Source: Candidatus Caldarchaeum sp.
Lineage (GTDB): Archaea; Thermoproteota; Nitrososphaeria_A; Caldarchaeales; Caldarchaeaceae
Assembly: GCA_025054795.1 (NCBI GenBank)
Contig: JANWZU010000145.1
Span: 1-8,858 of the forward strand
Reading direction: 5' to 3'
DNA: 8,858 bases
A program made the position numbers and the translations under genes. Of the stretch, positions 6,761 through 8,858 are shown one piece after another. Below the pieces are notes generated by a model that was given only the letters and a program-made list of their open reading frames with translations, searched no databases and was not told where the DNA came from. Position 1 is the first letter of the stretch. Each line of letters starts with the position of its first letter.

Positions 6761-7867
6761 CTAGGGGTAGTAGACCTGTCCCGCCATTATTCTTCTTGAG
6801 GTGCTTGCGACTGAAACTGTTTCGACATCGTCTCCCGATGATTTAACGCCGAGCCTGAGCAAACCCTTAGGATGGGCTATGGTAATCGATTCCCCCTCAA
6901 CGTCGACGTTTTCAGCGACCAAGCTGCCTTTCACCCTGCTTGCGACAGCTATGCAGACAGCGGCTGTGACAGCACATGCGTGATGCATTTTCTGCATCGA
7001 GAACAGCCTTATCAAAACGTCAAACTCCTCCGGCCTGACAACCCTGCCGTCGTGTGTTTTGAAGCTTTTCTTAGGACCTATCACGCATACGAATGGAAAG
7101 TGTGGAGATTTAGACGCAGCCTCCTCCGGCTTGTCCACAAGCCCCATCGCTACTGCTGCCTTACCTCTTATCTTCTCAACCCTGTTCAAGGTTTGGGCAC
7201 CAACCTCGTTCGGCTGCTCGAGTCCCTCCATTCCAACGTCGACGGCCCTAACGAAAACCACCGGGTTTGCGGCGTCAACCATAGAAACCTCCACGACTTC
7301 GCCGTTAACAACAAACTCGTCCAAAGACCTTCCAGACGGGAGCAAACGACCAGTCACAGCACCCCCGGGCCTGTGCCAAATTGTTTCGACCTTCGCCCCA
7401 GGGTTTGGCACACCGTCGATGGTCAAGTCGCCCTCGTAAACCGTGAAGCCGTTCTTCACAGGAACCAAGCTGTCTATCCTTTTCCCGGTGTTTTTGTTAA
7501 CCATCTGTATCAACGCCAGCCCGTCGTCTACCTCAACTATTCTTTCGTCTATCGCAAAGGGTGCTACTGCGAAGGTTAGGTTTCCGCAGTTGCCGGTCCA
7601 GTCGATAATCCTCCTGTCAACACCAACTTGACCGAAAGTGTATTCTACCACTCCATCTTTTTCTCCACCAAGCCCAACCAGCATGACTTTGCTTGTATGC
7701 GTGAATCCTCCGCCAACACCGTCAACCTGCGTCGACGAGCCGCTGCCGAATATCGTTAAAAGCACTTCGTCAAGGTTCTCCAGATTCTCCACATCATGCT
7801 TTTTCAGAAAAAGGCCACGGCTTGTTCCCCCGCGCATCAACACTCCATAGAGACTTTTTAGACTCAT
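6761..7867 (-). CDS. PrpF-family isomerase/tautomerase (2-methylaconitate isomerase / 4-oxalomesaconate tautomerase-like)
   Basis: This 368-residue protein belongs to the PrpF (DUF453) family, which moves double bonds in methylaconitate, 4-oxalomesaconate or 3-methylitaconate-type acids by proton transfer. Seen: VLMRGGTSRGLFLKK (9-23), VDGVGGGFTHTSKV with Lys60 (the place of PrpF Lys73), IDWTGNCGNLTFAVAPFAI with Cys94 (PrpF Cys107), MVDAANPVVFVRA at 196-208, a second half with KMHHACAVTAAVC at 293-305, and the family-like C-terminus SRRIMAGQVYYP. Key residues are intact, so it should be active. No prpC/prpD/acnD genes of the methylcitrate cycle are visible, so a role in aromatic or heteroaromatic acid breakdown (like LigU/GalD, or 3-methylitaconate isomerase of nicotinate fermentation) is more likely here. 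The ATG at 7867 follows the stop of the ABC ATPase gene after a single base, with no Shine-Dalgarno, so translation is probably coupled. Confidence 0.9.
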   Translation of the reverse strand: MSLKSLYGVLMRGGTSRGLFLKKHDVENLENLDEVLLTIFGSGSSTQVDGVGGGFTHTSKVMLVGLGGEKDGVVEYTFGQVGVDRRIIDWTGNCGNLTFAVAPFAIDERIVEVDDGLALIQMVNKNTGKRIDSLVPVKNGFTVYEGDLTIDGVPNPGAKVETIWHRPGGAVTGRLLPSGRSLDEFVVNGEVVEVSMVDAANPVVFVRAVDVGMEGLEQPNEVGAQTLNRVEKIRGKAAVAMGLVDKPEEAASKSPHFPFVCVIGPKKSFKTHDGRVVRPEEFDVLIRLFSMQKMHHACAVTAAVCIAVASRVKGSLVAENVDVEGESITIAHPKGLLRLGVKSSGDDVETVSVASTSRRIMAGQVYYP

Positions 7868-7868
7868 T

Positions 7869-8858
7869 TTAGCTGGTTAAAGTTATGGCTTCAGGCTCTA
7901 TGTGAAGGTACACCTTCTTCCCGACATCTAAGTTGTTCAATGAGATGAACCCGCAGAAACGATGGGTGCTGACAATCAGCTCAACCCCCTGACCGATGTC
8001 AACCCTGAGGTCCACATACTGACCTCGAAACTCGACGAAAGAGATTGTTCCCGAGATCACGTTGAAGTCCTCGGGAGGCTTGCTGTCGAAGATGGATATC
8101 TCGTTGGACCGTATTACGGCTGTGCAGTCTGGTCCTACATCGTCGGGTACGCTGCACTTCAGAATCACATCCCCAAGCTTCTTAAACGCTATCAGGCCTG
8201 CGCCCGAATCATTCCCTCTTTCAACAACCTTAGCCTCGATGAGGTTTGCTCTCCCTATGAACTCCGCAACGAAGCTGTTGGAGGGTTTCTCGTAAATCTC
8301 TGTGGGTCTCCCGAGCTGGATGATTTTGCCTGCGTTCATCACAGCCACCTTATCAGCTATGACGAAAGCCTCCTCTTGGTCATGAGTCACGTAAAGCGAT
8401 GTAAGCCCTATTTTCTTGAGTAGGCGTTTAAGCTCTCCTCTCATTTTTTCTCTTAGCTTGGCGTCAAGGTTGCTGAGCGGTTCGTCGAGCAGCACCAGCC
8501 GAGGCTCGTACACAATAGCTCGGGCGAGGGCGACACGCTGCTGCTGTCCTCCGCTCAACTGGCTTGGATATCTTTTCTCAAAACCGGAGAGGCCAACCAA
8601 GTCTAGGGCATGACTTACCCTGTGCTGTATGTCCTCCTTTGAGTTTTTTCTTATCTTCAAAGGATAGGCCACGTTGTCGAAGACTGTCATGTGCGGCCAC
8701 AACGCATAGCTCTGAAAAACCATTCCTACACCTCTTTTCTCAGGAGGAAGGAAAACATTCTTCGAGAACACAACCTGGCCGTCAATCGCTATTTCACCCT
8801 CATCCGCCTTCTCAAGACCCGCAACACATCGAAGAGTGGTTGTCTTACCGCATCCGCT
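7869..8858 (-). CDS. ABC transporter ATP-binding subunit, Fe3+/polyamine (FbpC/PotA) type; 5' end outside the window
   Basis: The frame is open to the right edge, giving 329 residues that begin inside the Walker A motif (SGCGKTTTLR), so only roughly the first 35-40 residues are missing. An internal GTG at 8771 is not the start, because Walker A lies upstream of it. Then follow the Q-loop VFQSYALWPHMTVFDN (Gln49 of the visible part), the signature LSGGQQQRVALARA (101 onward), Walker B LVLLDEP (121-127), the D-loop SNLDAK and the H-loop TH (His159). After the sequence GRPTEIYEKPSNSFVAEFIGRANLI comes a TOBE-type regulatory domain to the end. It would power uptake by two permeases and a binding protein that probably lie upstream, outside the window. 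The pattern is that of iron, putrescine/spermidine, thiamine, phosphonate or small organic acid importers; coupling to a PrpF gene makes an organic acid attractive, but this is inference. Confidence 0.92.
   Translation of the reverse strand, partial: SGCGKTTTLRCVAGLEKADEGEIAIDGQVVFSKNVFLPPEKRGVGMVFQSYALWPHMTVFDNVAYPLKIRKNSKEDIQHRVSHALDLVGLSGFEKRYPSQLSGGQQQRVALARAIVYEPRLVLLDEPLSNLDAKLREKMRGELKRLLKKIGLTSLYVTHDQEEAFVIADKVAVMNAGKIIQLGRPTEIYEKPSNSFVAEFIGRANLIEAKVVERGNDSGAGLIAFKKLGDVILKCSVPDDVGPDCTAVIRSNEISIFDSKPPEDFNVISGTISFVEFRGQYVDLRVDIGQGVELIVSTHRFCGFISLNNLDVGKKVYLHIEPEAITLTS

Noticed and set aside
6872..7579. A 235-codon open frame on the + strand
   Set aside because: It lies antisense to the well-supported PrpF-family gene, has no recognisable motifs and its composition is that expected for the shadow of a codon-biased gene.
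6761..7867. Methylcitrate-cycle PrpF acting in propionate breakdown
   Set aside because: No prpC, acnD or prpB gene is visible and the neighbours suggest a different acid; only family membership is claimed.
7962..8423. A 153-codon + strand open frame
   Set aside because: It is antisense to the ABC ATPase coding region, whose motifs are intact.
8769..8771. GTG at 8771 as start of the ABC ATPase
   Set aside because: The same frame upstream encodes Walker A (SGCGKTTTLR) up to the window edge, so the gene is simply cut off there.
1..8858. tRNA or rRNA genes, insertion sequences, CRISPR arrays, tandem repeats
   Set aside because: I looked on both strands and saw no such structures; nearly all bases are in well-supported protein genes.

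Overview
The window looks like chromosomal DNA from an archaeon, probably a thermophilic or TACK-type lineage. I infer this from three things: TATA-like boxes 25-30 bases upstream of several ATG codons that lack a Shine-Dalgarno (leaderless genes), one internal operon gene with a very good Shine-Dalgarno, and heavy use of AGG/AGA arginine and ATA isoleucine codons. The gene content (Mo-hydroxylase, UbiD, GctAB-type CoA-transferase, LLM flavin enzyme) also fits an aerobic or facultative heterotrophic archaeon. I cannot name the species.

Layout from left to right: (1) the 3' end of a + strand gene (2-136), perhaps of the M29/NicX-like metalloprotein group; (2) a + strand LLM-class flavin/F420 oxidoreductase (192-1196); (3) a - strand group read from the middle of the window leftwards: CoA-transferase alpha (4388-5341), CoA-transferase beta (3628-4401) and a xanthine dehydrogenase-family molybdopterin subunit (1198-3582) with its own likely promoter; (4) a + strand UbiD-family decarboxylase (5415-6758), divergent from the CoA-transferase across a 73-base promoter region; (5) a - strand pair entering from the right edge: an ABC transporter ATPase of the Fe/polyamine-type (CUT1/FbpC/PotA-like) class (7869 to beyond 8858) and a PrpF-family isomerase (6761-7867) one base downstream of it.

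Taken together the genes read as a catabolic island for an organic acid, most plausibly an aromatic or N-heteroaromatic carboxylate. The ABC system would import the substrate. The Mo enzyme would hydroxylate it, UbiD would remove a carboxyl group, the flavin enzyme would oxidise or reduce an intermediate, the PrpF-like isomerase would shift a double bond in a di- or tricarboxylate, and the GctAB-like pair would move CoA onto a dicarboxylic acid. Each enzyme family is well supported. The pathway and its substrate are inference.

The DNA is very compact: no gap exceeds about 75 bases, and both convergent gene pairs have stop codons only 1 or 2 bases apart. I saw no RNA genes, mobile elements, CRISPR arrays or notable repeats.
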